NCBI RefSeq assembly: GCF_030403435.1
Contig: NZ_JAUEPH010000001.1
Coordinates: forward strand, 1-64,000
Length of the DNA stretch: 64,000 nucleotides
Reading direction: 5' to 3'
Source: Algoriphagus sediminis
Lineage (GTDB): Bacteria > Bacteroidota > Bacteroidia > Cytophagales > Cyclobacteriaceae
In this document: piece by piece, positions 1-9,796 of the stretch
Layout: each line of letters opens with the position of its first letter
Numbering within the stretch: position 1 is the first letter of the stretch
The notes under the pieces: model-generated
The model's database searches: none
Seen by the model: only the letters and a program-made list of their open reading frames with translations
Told to the model about the DNA's origin: nothing
Made by a program: the position numbers and the translations under genes

Positions 1-532
1 GGCTACTGAAGTTCCTGCCGGAAGTGTACCCGAGATCACAATGCTCTTCTCGGTACCATCGAAGACAAAGCTTCCATCATCAAAGGTAATTCCTGTAATA
101 TCGGCCGGAGTGATCGTCAGATCAGCGGTCAACACCAGATCATTGAAATTGCTTCCTGTGATCGTGGCCGTTGCTTCCTGAGTTCCAACATCCGTTCTGG
201 TGTTGTTTGCATAGGCTACCGAAGTTCCTGCCGGAAGTGTACCCGAGATCACAATGCTCTTCTCTGTACCATCGAAGACAAAGCTTCCATCATCAAATGT
301 AACTCCTGTAATATCTGCCGGAGTGATCGTCAGATCAGCGGTCAATACCAGATCATTGAAGTTGCTTCCTGTGATCGTGGCTGTAGCCTCCTGAGTTCCC
401 ACATCCGTTCTGGTGTTATTTGCATAGGCTACCGAAGTTCCTGCCGGAAGTGTACCCGAGATCACAATGCTCTTCTCGGTGCCATCGAAGACAAAGCTTC
501 CATCATCAAAGGTGATTCCTGCAATTTCGGCT
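1..532 (-). repeat. 213-bp tandem repeat (71 aa), MBG-type, 2.5 copies visible
   Basis: Near-identical units have equivalent points at bases 1, 214 and 427, giving a period of exactly 213 bases. Each encodes an ITGITFDDGSF...YANNTRTDVGTQ...LTITPAD module of 71 residues. Nucleotide identity is high even at third codon positions, which points to recent duplication or gene conversion. The array continues past the left edge. Confidence 0.9.
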
Positions 533-3500
533 GGAGCTACAACCAAATCTCCATTGATAAAGGAAATATCGTAGTTGTCTGCAGTCAATCCACTTGGGAC
601 TATCTCATCCACATAAGTTCCAACATCAGCGGTAGTACTCGCGTCGATGCCGCCTACGGAACTCAATACAAGAGCTCCACCTAACACCCCTTCATTCTGG
701 CCATTGAGGAATCCAGAGTAGGAAACCTTGTCAATATCCAAAGTAAGAACAGTTCCAAAGGCCTTGGATTGACTCAGTGCAGTGACTGTCAATGGAGCTT
801 TGGTCACCTGAAGATCTCCATTAATAAATGTGATATCATAATTGTCTGCAGTTAATCCACTTGGTGCAATCTCGTCTACATAGGTAGCCACATCTGCCGT
901 AGCACTTGCATCAACGCCCCCTACAGAAGTTAGAATGAATCCTCCACCAAGTACCGTCTCATCCTCTCCATTTACAAAGCCGGAATAACTTACTTGATCC
1001 GTATCCAGGGTAAGCATTGAACCATACACTTTTGACTGAGTCAAGGCCGTAACCTGAAGCGGTGCCGGAGTGATCGTCAAATTAGCTTTGAGTTCTAACG
1101 TAGTATAGTTCGGTGCACTGATTGTCGCAGTTACCTCTTGGGTTCCTACAACCGTACGCTCGTTATTTACATAGGTATCCGAGGCGTTTGGTGGGAATGT
1201 ACCAGATGCGAATGGTAGAGATTTGGAAGTTCCATCATACACGAAGCTACCTCCATTAAACACAACTCCGGTAATCGGTGCAGGGGTTATTTCAAAGTCG
1301 GCTGGAGTAAAGTTGATTGAATACTTATTCCCTGCATCCAGCGTTCCCAGTCCAACGGAATAATTACCCACATTTTCTCCAGGAGCTCGCTCCAGCGACC
1401 CTGTTAGAATTGCTTCCGTATCCCCTCCTTCGAAACCAGTAGCTGTAAAGGTGAATACAGGATCTGCAGTATTAAATACTTTGCTTTGACCAGGATTAAC
1501 TGTGATGTCTAGTATTAATTGTGATCCATTAATTTCCACAGTCTCTGGTGCACTAGTATTCACCCCATCGCTTACCGTAATGGTCAGCGTGTAATCGAGG
1601 TTACCAGTATTGATATCATCGGTATCATTAATAGTGATTTCTCCTGTATTGGGATCAATAGCGAATGGAGGATCAGCATCTCCATCATTGCTGACATTGC
1701 CAGCTGTTATTGTCCAGCTCTGGAAGGTCGTTGGAGTTACATCTCCGTCTGTCGCTAAAACAGTTCCAAGTGAGGTGGTATTTGGATCCCCTGCTTTAAC
1801 TGCAAAAACTTGATTAGGACTAATAATTGGGGCTACATCATTGACATCAGTCACATTAATGATCACCTCTTCAGCAGCACTGGTATTAGTTCCATCAGTG
1901 ACAGTCAATTCTAATACATATTGAGTATTAGATTCAAAGTCAAGGTTTGAATTATCGACAACACTTAGTTCCCCAGTACCAGAGTCAATACCAAATATTC
2001 CATCGTCATTTCCAGATGATATCATCCAACTCTGGAATACAGTCCCTGCATCTGTATCGGTAGCCAGGATAGTTCCTATCAGACTATTATTCGCAGCATT
2101 TTCAGCCAAATTAAATGATTGGCCTGCAACAACTAAAGGAGTTTCATCATTGTCAGCAATTGTAAGGGTTGCTTGGCTAGGAGTTCCTACCTGGACGGAA
2201 GCATTATCTGTCCCAGTCAATGTCAATATCACTTCCTCATCATTTTCATCCAAGTCATCACCAATCACAGGTACTGTAATTGTTACAGAGTTTGTATTCG
2301 CAGGGAAGACAAAGCTAGTTCCCAAATTAACATAATCAGTTCCTGGTATGGCTGTACCTTCAATAGTAAAGGTAACTGTAGTATTGGTAGCAAACTGACT
2401 ACTTGTAGATACTGTGAAAACACCATTCGTATTGTCTTCAGCTGCTTGAGTCGTCGCTGAAATCGAAAGTTCGGCTGTATCATCATTCAAAATCGTAACG
2501 GTAGCCTCATCAGAAATATCTATATCACTTGTCGAAACAAAAGTAGGAGCGAGATCACTCATGGTAATAAGCACCGTTTTGTCAGCTTCAACAACGCCAT
2601 CAGCTATCGGAGTAACATTAAATGACTCAGTTTCTCCAGGAGTTCCTGCAAAGCTAATAGTACCTGACACAGTTGAATAATCTACATTCCCTATTGCTGT
2701 ACCATCTAGAGAGGTATAATTCACATTAAATCCTCCACTAACCGGATTATCAAGGGTCAAGGTGACGGTAATTGGACCATCATCCTCATTTCCACTAACA
2801 TCAGCTATCGTTACTGTGGCAGTATCGTCATTAGTGATGGTGATCGTACCCGTATCGGTAATATTTATATCGCCACCGGCTACTATCGTTGGGATCAATC
2901 CACTCATACTGATGGATACCGTTTCATCTAATTCTACTTTGCTATCATCAGTAATCGGAACTTGGAAAGTTTGAATTTCCCCTGCAGTACCTGCAAATGT
3001 TAGAGTAGTGATTACCGATGTATAATCTCCGTCAGCTGCGGTAGCTGTTCCGTCTGTGGTATTAACGTTGACCGTAAATCCACCTTGAACCGCTTTATCT
3101 AAAGTGACACTGATAGTTGCATTTCCATCAGACTCATTCACTGTGACATCGGCAATAGTGACAGCAGCTTGATCATCGTTAGTAATGGTACCTGTTCCGG
3201 TAGCATCTGCTATTATGACATCAGTTCCTGTAGCATTAGATAGGGTAAGGGTAAGGGTCTCATCAATCTCTACTGTTTCATCACCGATAACGCTGATGTC
3301 TACTGTTTTACTAGATTCTCCAGCAAAAAAGGAAAGAGTGGTAGCTCCAATTGCGGTGTAATCAGATCCTGCGGTTGCTGTTCCATCGGACGTCGCGAAG
3401 TCGACTGTAGCTCCTCCTGCCGGGGCCGGGGCACTTAAGGAAACAGTAAACTGTAAAGTTGAAGTACCTGCGTTGCCTTCAGCGATTGAAGGGTCACCTA

Positions 3501-6500
3501 CTGAGAAAGATGCATCATCATCATTTATAATGGTGACAGTTGCACCGTCTGTTATATCTATATCCCCGGATGCTACAGTCCCGGCAACTACATTACTCAT
3601 CTCTATAATCACCGTCTCGTTCGGTTCTGGAATGACATCTGCGGTAGGCGTCACCGTAAAGGTTTGAGTTTCCCCAGCCGTTCCAGCAAAGTTCAGGGTT
3701 TGACCGGCTAATGGAGTGTAATCACTATTTGCTGTGGTGGCAGTTCCATCTGTTGTACTCACATCAACGGTAAAGCCTCCATCAACTGCATTATCCAGTG
3801 TTACCGTCACCGTAATGGCGCCATCATCTTCATTTCCACTGACATCGGCAATAGTAACGGCAGCTTGATCATCGTTAATAAAAGTCAAGATTGCCCCATC
3901 AGTGATATCGATGTCAACACTAGGCACAGTCGCCGGGGACAGATCACTCATAGAAATGCTAACTGTCTCATCAGCCTCTACCTTGGTATCACCACCTATG
4001 GTAACATCAAATGTCTTTGACTCCCCAGTAGTCCCTGCAAAGGTTAGTTTTTGAGCCGTCACTGCGACGTAATCTGCATCTGCAGTCGTAGCCGTTCCAT
4101 CAGCAGTACTCACATTCACATCAAATCCACCATCTACCGCATTATCTAAAGAGACTGTGATTGTGGCAGTTCCACTATTTTCATTTACTGCAACATCAGC
4201 AATAGTTACAGCAGCTTGATCATCATTTGTAATTGTTCCAGTCCCTGTTGCATCACCAATAATTACATCAGTTCCTGTTGGATTAGAGAGGGTAAGCGTT
4301 AAGGTTTCATCCACTTCTACTGTTTCATCACCCGCAACACTAACATCCACGGTTTTGCTGGTTTCACCAGCTAAGAAAGAAAGCGTAGTCGTTCCAATGG
4401 CAGTATAATCCGAACCTGCCGTGGCAGTTCCATTTGAAGTGGCATAATCCACTGTTGCTCCTCCTGCCGGGGCCGGATCACTCAAGGAAACGGTAAACTG
4501 TAAAGTTGAAGTACCTGCGTTGCCTTCAGCGACTGAAGGATCATTTACTGAGAAAGATGCATCATCATCATTTATAATGGTGACAGTTGCACCGTCTGTT
4601 ACATCTATATCACCGGATGAAACAGTCCCTGGAACTACATTACTCATGCCTATAATCACCGTCTCGTTCGGTTCTGGTATGGCATCTGCGGTAGGCGTCA
4701 CCGTAAAGGTTTGAGTTTCACCTGCTGTACCGGCAAAAGTTAAGGTTTGACCGACAGGAAAGTAATCACTATCTGCTGTAGTAGCTGTACCACCAACTGT
4801 GCTTACATCAACCGTAAAGCCTCCGTCAACCGGATTATCTAGGGTAGCCGTTATGGTTATCGCACCATCATCTTCATTACCGCTGACATCGGCAATAGTT
4901 ACCGTTGCTTGATCATCGTTAATAATAGTCAAGATTGCTACATCAGTGATATCGATGTCACCATTAGGCACAGTCGCCGGTGATATACCACTCATGGATA
5001 TACTTACCGTCTCATCTGCTTCCACCTTGGTATCACTGCCAAGCGTAATGTTAAAAGTCTCCGACTCACCTGCCGTTCCTGCAAAGGTCAGCGTTTGTGC
5101 CGTCACGGCTGTGTAATCACCATCGGCTGTAGTAGCAGTTCCATCAGCAGTATTCACATTCACATCAAATCCACCATCTACTGCATTATCTAAAGAGACT
5201 GTGATTGTGGCAGTTCCACTATTTTCATTCACTGTGACATCGGCAATAGTGACAGCAGCTTGATCATCATCGATAATCTGCACATCTACAGACTTATTCG
5301 CTCCTATAGTCGCACCAGAGGCACTCGATATAGTTGCAGTAAAAGATTCATCTGCTTCCACGAGTTCATCCGGGATAGAAGTAATAGAAATAAAACCCGA
5401 TGTACTTCCGATAGGAATAGAAATACTTATATTTCCAATGTAGTCTACCCCATTTCCAGCACTTCCTGTGAAAGCTATGAGAATGGTTTCATTCGCTGGA
5501 GCTGCTGAACTCAGGGTTGCGGTTATGGTGGCAGACCCTCCTGTTTCGTTAAAGGAATTTGTAGATGTGCTTAGGACAACTTCTGGAGTAAGCACTTTTT
5601 GAACATTATCATCCACCTCTGCTCCTTGATTTCCGGAAGTATCCGTTAGGACCACAGTCAGGGTTACGGTACCGGCTCCAAGACCACTTAAGTCTATCCC
5701 CGTAATCTGATCTGTTGCAGTGGTAAGCGTTCCATTACCAACCACAGCCGTACCTCCACCAGTGCTTGTAAATTCATAATTGTAGGTTGCACCTGGCTCA
5801 CCGCCTGCAAAGGTGAAGCTGACATTACTCGCATTTGCATTAGTAATTGGGTCTTGGTCTATAGTAACACTATAGCCTGTTGGCGCTTCGAAATCAGCAC
5901 AGAATTGAACATTATCCGCGGCTAAATAAACAAAAGTAGAAACCTCTATTTCTAAACGATCTACGAAGACCGCACTACGATCAGGACCACCTTCTGATGT
6001 AAGGTCAAATTCAAATGTAAAGAAGCCATTATTTCCATTCGCAGTTGATGTCGGGAATAGAGGACTCGGATTTCGAGTTATAGAGAATAATTGTGTAGAA
6101 TTGCCATTTTCGTAGCCACGAATCGTGATTGAGCCATCATTTGTAGGTGTACTACCTCCAACGATAGATGAAAGGTAAAAATCAATTCTCTCGAACCTTA
6201 CCGCCTCAGAAGTAGAATTCAAAATATATGTACCAGAGCCAGAATTTTCTATGAATTCACTTGAATTACCGGCGCCAAAGCCAAATTGAGATTTCACTGC
6301 CCAGTTTCCAGTTAGCGTAAAGTTTTTACCGTTTGAGGTGAAAGAGGTCTCACCACCGCTTAATGACTCAAAGGTTTCTATAAAACAGGATCCCACCAGG
6401 TGTACCTGCCCTCCACTAAAGTCAAAGGGAGGCGTATTGCCAAGTCCGTCAGCAATATCCGTATTGGCTTTTAGATTAACTTTAATTGATCCTTCTCCAC

Positions 6501-8070
6501 TTATCCCTGTGACAGAAAGAATGTAATTAGAACCAGATCCAGAAAGGCTAGTTATTGCACCTGTGGCCGTACCAGTTGGAATTAATTCAAAATCATCCTG
6601 GCTAACATTCAGGGCAACCTCATCAAAAGTAACCTCATAATTCACCGCAGCTGAAGTGGAAACAGGGTTTCCTACTAAGTCAATGCTTTGAACAGCTGGG
6701 GCTTGAGTATCTGTTGCTGCCGCAGCCTCGCAGAAATTAAAATTATCGATTGCCAGCTCAAGGAATCCTCCAGAGATGCTAAATACTAGTTCATCTACAT
6801 TGGTATTTCTATAGTTTGCAGCACCGTCAGTAGCAAAGTCTAGTGTGAAGAATCCATTATTTGTAGTCGTGGTCGTTGGAAAACCCGAGTTCTTGGTAAT
6901 GATGAATTGACTCTCCCCTCCATTTTTCCCTTCCACAGTCAGAGTTCCAACTGCGGTAGGATTATTTCCACTCAAATCTGATAGGAAAAGATCCACTGTT
7001 TTCATTGTGAAGTCCTCCGTATTGGTAATAGAGAATGATCCAGCTGAATTATTATTGATCACATACCCGGAAGATGAACCTGCACCAAACCCACTACGTT
7101 TTTCTATTTCCAATCCGGTACCTAGGTTAAAGGTCTTGCCATTGTCGCTGAAGGTGATGGCAGCATCAGTTTCTGTTTCAAAAGTCTCCACAAAACAAGG
7201 TCCTACAAAGTGTAATTGTCCAGAGGTAAATGCAGGCGTACCCGTATTACCATTATCGTTCTGGATATCTGTTCCTGCTTTTAAATCGAGCCTGACAGTC
7301 CCATCTCCAGCTAAATTGTTTACAGCAACAGTGTATGAAGATCCGCTACCGCTAACAGCACCAATACTACCTGAAGTACCGGCTGTCGTCAGCTGAAAAT
7401 CATCTGATGTAACATTAACGGCATTCTTCGAGAAGGTCACGGCATAAGTAACAGATGCAGCAGTGGTCAATGGAGCACCGACCAATGAAATATCCGTAAC
7501 TACAGGAGGGTCGTTTACTCCCGTATTAACCTCAGGTCCAAAAGAAAAATTATCGATTAGAACATATAGGTCAGTGCCTTCTATTCGAATTTCATCGACA
7601 GAATTAAAATCAGTGTTAGTGGCAAAATTTTTAGCCCCAGTAGTACGACTGTCAAAATTTAAGTTAACTGTCGCCCCAACTTGAACACCATCCTTAAAAG
7701 CCTTCACAGTTCCAGAGGTAGAAGAACAATCACACCCCTCCTGTAACCATATACTTAAAAGTTGAAAATCTGAATTATCCGCTTTAGTAATTCTCCAGCC
7801 TGTAACACCACCTGGAGTGAGGTTTGTATCATCCAGTGCCCGAGTACCATTAAACCCCTGATCAAATGAACTGACTAAAGCACCACTATTTGAACCTGAA
7901 AATATCTGAAAAGTAACACCTGAATTAGTGTAAGTATTTGTTCCATTCAATGAATTTAGAGTAGGGGTAAGAATTTCATCAAAAGTGACTGTAGTCTGCG
8001 CCTTTATCTCAATCGAAAAAGAAGACCATAGAAAAAATAAACTTGTAAAAATTAAAAAATGACGAGCCAT
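1..8070 (-). CDS. Giant secreted multi-repeat adhesin (Calx-beta / cadherin / MBG repeats), 5' 2690 codons; C-terminus beyond left edge
   Basis: One frame is open from the ATG at 8070 to base 1 with no stop (checked at several points). Residues 1-25 form a signal peptide ending near KAQ. Residues 26-180, 287-448 and 556-728 are lectin-like modules, each ending in a D-N-x-x-F pattern. Ig-like stretches lie between them (about 182-285, 450-556, 730-826). Ten Calx-beta repeats fill about 827-1976, most ending in a T-I-x-N-D-D motif. Two cadherin-like repeats follow (about 1977-2176), then at least seven MBG-type repeats to the edge. Calx-beta and cadherin repeats usually bind calcium and build long stalks, so a surface adhesin or gliding/biofilm protein is the natural reading. 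In Bacteroidota such proteins usually leave through the type IX system, but the diagnostic C-terminal domain is outside the window. It is the last visible gene of a seven-gene run, 32 bases after the third tail-collar gene. Confidence 0.88.
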   Translation of the reverse strand, partial: MARHFLIFTSLFFLWSSFSIEIKAQTTVTFDEILTPTLNSLNGTNTYTNSGVTFQIFSGSNSGALVSSFDQGFNGTRALDDTNLTPGGVTGWRITKADNSDFQLLSIWLQEGCDCSSTSGTVKAFKDGVQVGATVNLNFDSRTTGAKNFATNTDFNSVDEIRIEGTDLYVLIDNFSFGPEVNTGVNDPPVVTDISLVGAPLTTAASVTYAVTFSKNAVNVTSDDFQLTTAGTSGSIGAVSGSGSSYTVAVNNLAGDGTVRLDLKAGTDIQNDNGNTGTPAFTSGQLHFVGPCFVETFETETDAAITFSDNGKTFNLGTGLEIEKRSGFGAGSSSGYVINNNSAGSFSITNTEDFTMKTVDLFLSDLSGNNPTAVGTLTVEGKNGGESQFIITKNSGFPTTTTTNNGFFTLDFATDGAANYRNTNVDELVFSISGGFLELAIDNFNFCEAAAATDTQAPAVQSIDLVGNPVSTSAAVNYEVTFDEVALNVSQDDFELIPTGTATGAITSLSGSGSNYILSVTGISGEGSIKVNLKANTDIADGLGNTPPFDFSGGQVHLVGSCFIETFESLSGGETSFTSNGKNFTLTGNWAVKSQFGFGAGNSSEFIENSGSGTYILNSTSEAVRFERIDFYLSSIVGGSTPTNDGSITIRGYENGNSTQLFSITRNPSPLFPTSTANGNNGFFTFEFDLTSEGGPDRSAVFVDRLEIEVSTFVYLAADNVQFCADFEAPTGYSVTIDQDPITNANASNVSFTFAGGEPGATYNYEFTSTGGGTAVVGNGTLTTATDQITGIDLSGLGAGTVTLTVVLTDTSGNQGAEVDDNVQKVLTPEVVLSTSTNSFNETGGSATITATLSSAAPANETILIAFTGSAGNGVDYIGNISISIPIGSTSGFISITSIPDELVEADESFTATISSASGATIGANKSVDVQIIDDDQAAVTIADVTVNENSGTATITVSLDNAVDGGFDVNVNTADGTATTADGDYTAVTAQTLTFAGTAGESETFNITLGSDTKVEADETVSISMSGISPATVPNGDIDITDVAILTIINDDQATVTIADVSGNEDDGAITITATLDNPVDGGFTVDVSTVGGTATTADSDYFPVGQTLTFAGTAGETQTFTVTPTADAIPEPNETVIIGMSNVVPGTVSSGDIDVTDGATVTIINDDDASFSVNDPSVAEGNAGTSTLQFTVSLSDPAPAGGATVDYATSNGTATAGSDYTAIGTTTLSFLAGETSKTVDVSVAGDETVEVDETLTLTLSNPTGTDVIIGDATGTGTITNDDQAAVTIADVAVNENSGTATITVSLDNAVDGGFDVNVSTADGTATTADADYVAVTAQKLTFAGTTGESKTFDVTIGGDTKVEADETVSISMSDLSPATVPSVDIDITDGAILTFINDDQAAVTIADVSGNEDDGAITVTVTLDNAVDGGFTVDVSTTDGTATTANSDYTPLAGQTLNFAGTAGETQTFTVTPTADVIPEPNETVIIEMSNVVAGTVASGDIDITDGATVTIINDDDASFSVGDPSIAEGNAGTSTLQFTVSLSAPAPAGGATVDFATSDGTATAGSDYTAIGATTLSFFAGESSKTVDISVIGDETVEIDETLTLTLSNATGTDVIIADATGTGTITNDDQAAVTIADVTVNESDGNATISVTLDKAVQGGFTVNVNTTDGTATAADGDYTSVITTLTFAGTAGEIQTFQVPITDDSKVELDETVSISMSGLIPTIVAGGDINITDTGTITITNDDTATVTIADVSGNEDDGPITVTLTLDNPVSGGFNVNYTSLDGTAIGNVDYSTVSGTISFAGTPGETESFNVTPIADGVVEADKTVLITMSDLAPTFVSTSDIDISDEATVTILNDDTAELSISATTQAAEDNTNGVFTVSTSSQFATNTTVTFTIEGTAIPGTDYVNLGTSFVFPANTNSVTITVPVIGDDLDENDEEVILTLTGTDNASVQVGTPSQATLTIADNDETPLVVAGQSFNLAENAANNSLIGTILATDTDAGTVFQSWMISSGNDDGIFGIDSGTGELSVVDNSNLDFESNTQYVLELTVTDGTNTSAAEEVIINVTDVNDVAPIISPNQVFAVKAGDPNTTSLGTVLATDGDVTPTTFQSWTITAGNVSNDGDADPPFAIDPNTGEITINDTDDINTGNLDYTLTITVSDGVNTSAPETVEINGSQLILDITVNPGQSKVFNTADPVFTFTATGFEGGDTEAILTGSLERAPGENVGNYSVGLGTLDAGNKYSINFTPADFEITPAPITGVVFNGGSFVYDGTSKSLPFASGTFPPNASDTYVNNERTVVGTQEVTATISAPNYTTLELKANLTITPAPLQVTALTQSKVYGSMLTLDTDQVSYSGFVNGEDETVLGGGFILTSVGGVDASATADVATYVDEIAPSGLTADNYDITFINGDLQVTKAPLTVTALSQSKAFGTVLTLDIDKVSYSGFLNGQNEGVLGGALVLSSVGGIDASTTADVGTYVDEIVPSGLTADNYDISFINGDLVVAPAEIAGITFDDGSFVFDGTEKSIVISGTLPAGTSVAYANNTRTDVGTQEATATITGSNFNDLVLTADLTITPADITGVTFDDGSFVFDGTEKSIVISGTLPAGTSVAYANNTRTDVGTQEATATITGSNFNDLVLTADLTITPADITGITFDDGSFVFDGTEKSIVISGTLPAGTSVA
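535..1065 (-). repeat. 267-bp tandem pair (89 aa), second MBG subtype
   Basis: Two adjacent units, with equivalent points at 548 and 815, encode the pattern Q-S-K-x-(Y/F)-G-...-YSGF-NG-...-TADVxTYVDEI-PSGLTADNYDI-FINGDL. They are more diverged from each other than the 213-bp array. They are part of the giant adhesin. Confidence 0.8.
2140..5590 (-). repeat. Ten consecutive Calx-beta repeats in the giant adhesin
   Basis: Ten units of about 105-120 codons each end in an N-D-D or D-N-D motif and carry internal D-x-D-Y and E-x-x-E-x-x-x-I signatures. From the N-terminus the later units alternate three subtypes, recognisable by their openings: AAVTIADV-VNENSG, A-VTIADVSGNEDDG and ASFSV-DPS-AEGNAG. 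Confidence 0.85.
3170..5262 (-). repeat. Higher-order tandem duplication, about 1044-bp period (three Calx-beta units per copy)
   Basis: The three-subtype Calx-beta block is present twice. Matching points lie 1044-1047 bases apart (4141 and 5185; 3841 and 4885; 3473 and 4520), with a one-codon indel inside. Identity is strong at the DNA level. This is duplication of a three-domain block, not domain-by-domain growth. Confidence 0.85.
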
Positions 8071-8102
8071 AACGTTACGATTTGAAATAAACTAATTACA
8101 CT

Positions 8103-8642
8103 TTAGGATCTGCTTGGGAAAATCCCTTGTAGACATATTATATAGTTTGTGACTAAAAAAGGATTTCGAAGATTGAAGGACTGATTTCCACCGGAATTTC
8201 CGACCACGGAGCCAAAATTTGCATTACCAGCAGAGTTATATGCATCCACAGGAATCTTTGGTGCACCCCTTTCTACTTCGACTTCAGCTTTTCCGAAGGC
8301 TTTCCCGGCAGGAGACCGCTGATCTGCCGCCTGATTACTCACATTAACAGGATGGGTATGCGAAGGCATTTCCAATACATTCAATGTATGTGTTTCTTGG
8401 CCACCCTTTTGACCTTCCCTTATGTTAGAAAGCCCTGGCCCTGTCCCCACCCCAATAGGTGCTCGTCCTCTCAAATCGGGAAGGGCGAATGTAGTTCGCC
8501 CATCTCCACCATAGATGGTACCTAAAATTGAAAAAAGTGCCGTGTTTTGGGAAATTGGCAATAATTGACCCTGGCAAAGGGCCCAGCTTCGAGGTGCAAA
8601 GTTCCCTCCAAAAAGCCTTACTTCTCCTATCATTCCTTCCAT
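8103..8642 (-). CDS. Phage tail collar domain protein (MdpB/COG4675-like), copy 3
   Basis: This 179-residue protein has the tail-collar signature of the microcystin-dependent-protein family. It begins MEGMIGEVRLFGGNFAPR, followed by W-A-x-C-x-G-Q-L-L-P-I-S-Q-N and G-T-I-Y-G-G-D-G-R-T-T-F-A-L-P-D-L-R-G-R (about residues 19-60). A variable middle is followed by a conserved tail ending IFPSRS. No signal peptide or membrane segment is visible. It lies 27 bases after copy 2 and 32 bases before the giant adhesin, on the same strand. The domain is named from phage tail fibres, but stand-alone bacterial copies are common and their function is not established. Confidence 0.85.
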   Translation of the reverse strand: MEGMIGEVRLFGGNFAPRSWALCQGQLLPISQNTALFSILGTIYGGDGRTTFALPDLRGRAPIGVGTGPGLSNIREGQKGGQETHTLNVLEMPSHTHPVNVSNQAADQRSPAGKAFGKAEVEVERGAPKIPVDAYNSAGNANFGSVVGNSGGNQSFNLRNPFLVTNYIICLQGIFPSRS

Positions 8643-8669
8643 AATTATTTTTGTTTTAAAGGTTAAAAA

Positions 8670-9212
8670 TTAGCTTCGGCTAGGGAAGACACCCTGTAAA
8701 GCGATTATATAATGCAAGCCTAAAAATGGATTGCGGACATCTATTTGTTGTCCACCTCCCACTTGGGAAAGAGCATCAGGTGCCATCTGAGCATTGGGAG
8801 TATTGGCATAGATGTCCACAGGAATTGGTGTTTGTCCCCTTTCAGCTTCTGTCTGCGCCTGTGCAGGAGCTCCTGTAGATGGATCTGATGTACTGGCTGT
8901 TGTATTATTAGCAACCATTGCATGATTGTGCAAAGGCATTTCAGTTACATTAAGGGCCTTCCTTTCTATACCTGCATTTTCGCCTTGCCTTATATTAGAT
9001 AATCCAGGACCTTGTCCTTGAGAGTTAGGAAACCTTCCTCTTAAATCCGGTAAGGCAAAGGTCGTTCTTCCGTCCCCCCCATAAATTGTACCTAATAAAG
9101 AAAATAGGGCTTGATTTTGACTTATTGGTAATAGTTGCCCCTGGCAAAAAGCCCATCCTCTCGGGGCAAAATTCCCTGCGAAAATTCTTATTTCTGCTAG
9201 CGTTGGATTCAT
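8670..9212 (-). CDS. Phage tail collar domain protein (MdpB/COG4675-like), copy 2
   Basis: This 180-residue paralogue of its two neighbours starts MNPTLAEIRIFAGNFAPRGW. The collar core GTIYGGDGRTTFALPDLRGR is identical to that of the other copies, and the C-terminus ends GVFPSRS. The central region, rich in N, T, A and Q, is the most divergent part, as expected if it forms an exposed tip. Spacing is 27 bases on both sides, so co-transcription is very likely. No phage structural or lysis genes are present, so it is not part of a prophage. Confidence 0.85.
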   Translation of the reverse strand: MNPTLAEIRIFAGNFAPRGWAFCQGQLLPISQNQALFSLLGTIYGGDGRTTFALPDLRGRFPNSQGQGPGLSNIRQGENAGIERKALNVTEMPLHNHAMVANNTTASTSDPSTGAPAQAQTEAERGQTPIPVDIYANTPNAQMAPDALSQVGGGQQIDVRNPFLGLHYIIALQGVFPSRS

Positions 9213-9239
9213 TAGATTTTATTTTTAAAAGTTGAAAAA

Positions 9240-9785
9240 TTATGACCTTGAAGGAAAAATCCCGAAAAGACAAATAATATATCTTAAACCCAAATAGGGG
9301 TTTTTTACACTGAATGGCTGACCACCTCCGGTATTTCCGACACTATTCGCTGCCATTGGTGTCTGGTTAGCTACATTACCATAAGCATCCACTGGGACGG
9401 GAGTAGCTCCGCGCTCCACTTCTGTTTGTGCTTTCGCCACATATCTTCCAGAAGGATCAGAACTATCCCCTGCACTTGAACTTACTTTCATCGTATGGTT
9501 ATGTGAGGGCAGGTTCGTAATGTTTAGTTGAACCTGCTCTGCCCCAGCCCGTGAACCTAATCTAAAATCCGCAAGACCAGGACCATTGCCTTCACCAATT
9601 GAAACCCGTCCTCTGAGATCCGGGAGAGCAAAAGTTGTTCTGCCATCACCTCCATAAATGGTCCCTAAAATTGAAAATAAAGCTGTATTCTGGGAAATGG
9701 GTAACAGCTGCCCCGAACAATCAGCCCAATTTCTTGGCGGGAAATTACCCCCAAAGAGCCGGATTTCTCCTATTGTACCTTCCAT
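9240..9785 (-). CDS. Phage tail collar domain protein (MdpB/COG4675-like), copy 1
   Basis: This 181-residue protein starts MEGTIGEIRLFGGNFPPRNW and shares the collar core and the IFPSRS terminus with the two following paralogues. As the first of the three transcribed, it sits only 11 bases after the Tat-signal protein gene. The conserved N- and C-termini with variable centres suggest the three products assemble with each other or on a common partner. That is inference; no function is known from the sequence. Confidence 0.85.
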   Translation of the reverse strand: MEGTIGEIRLFGGNFPPRNWADCSGQLLPISQNTALFSILGTIYGGDGRTTFALPDLRGRVSIGEGNGPGLADFRLGSRAGAEQVQLNITNLPSHNHTMKVSSSAGDSSDPSGRYVAKAQTEVERGATPVPVDAYGNVANQTPMAANSVGNTGGGQPFSVKNPYLGLRYIICLFGIFPSRS

Positions 9786-9796
9786 TGAAAAATTAT

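Noticed and set aside
1..1065. Regular repeats that could suggest a CRISPR array
   Set aside because: Periods of 213 and 267 bases are multiples of three, lie in one open frame and encode MBG domains. There are no short repeats with unique spacers.
1610..7684. Plus-strand open frames across the adhesin region
   Set aside because: They are antisense to one uninterrupted minus-strand frame with clear domain repeats, and their predicted products are low-complexity shadows of it.
8103..9785. Prophage remnant (tail collar domains)
   Set aside because: No capsid, portal, terminase, lysis or integrase genes and no attachment-like repeats. The proteins match the stand-alone bacterial collar family.
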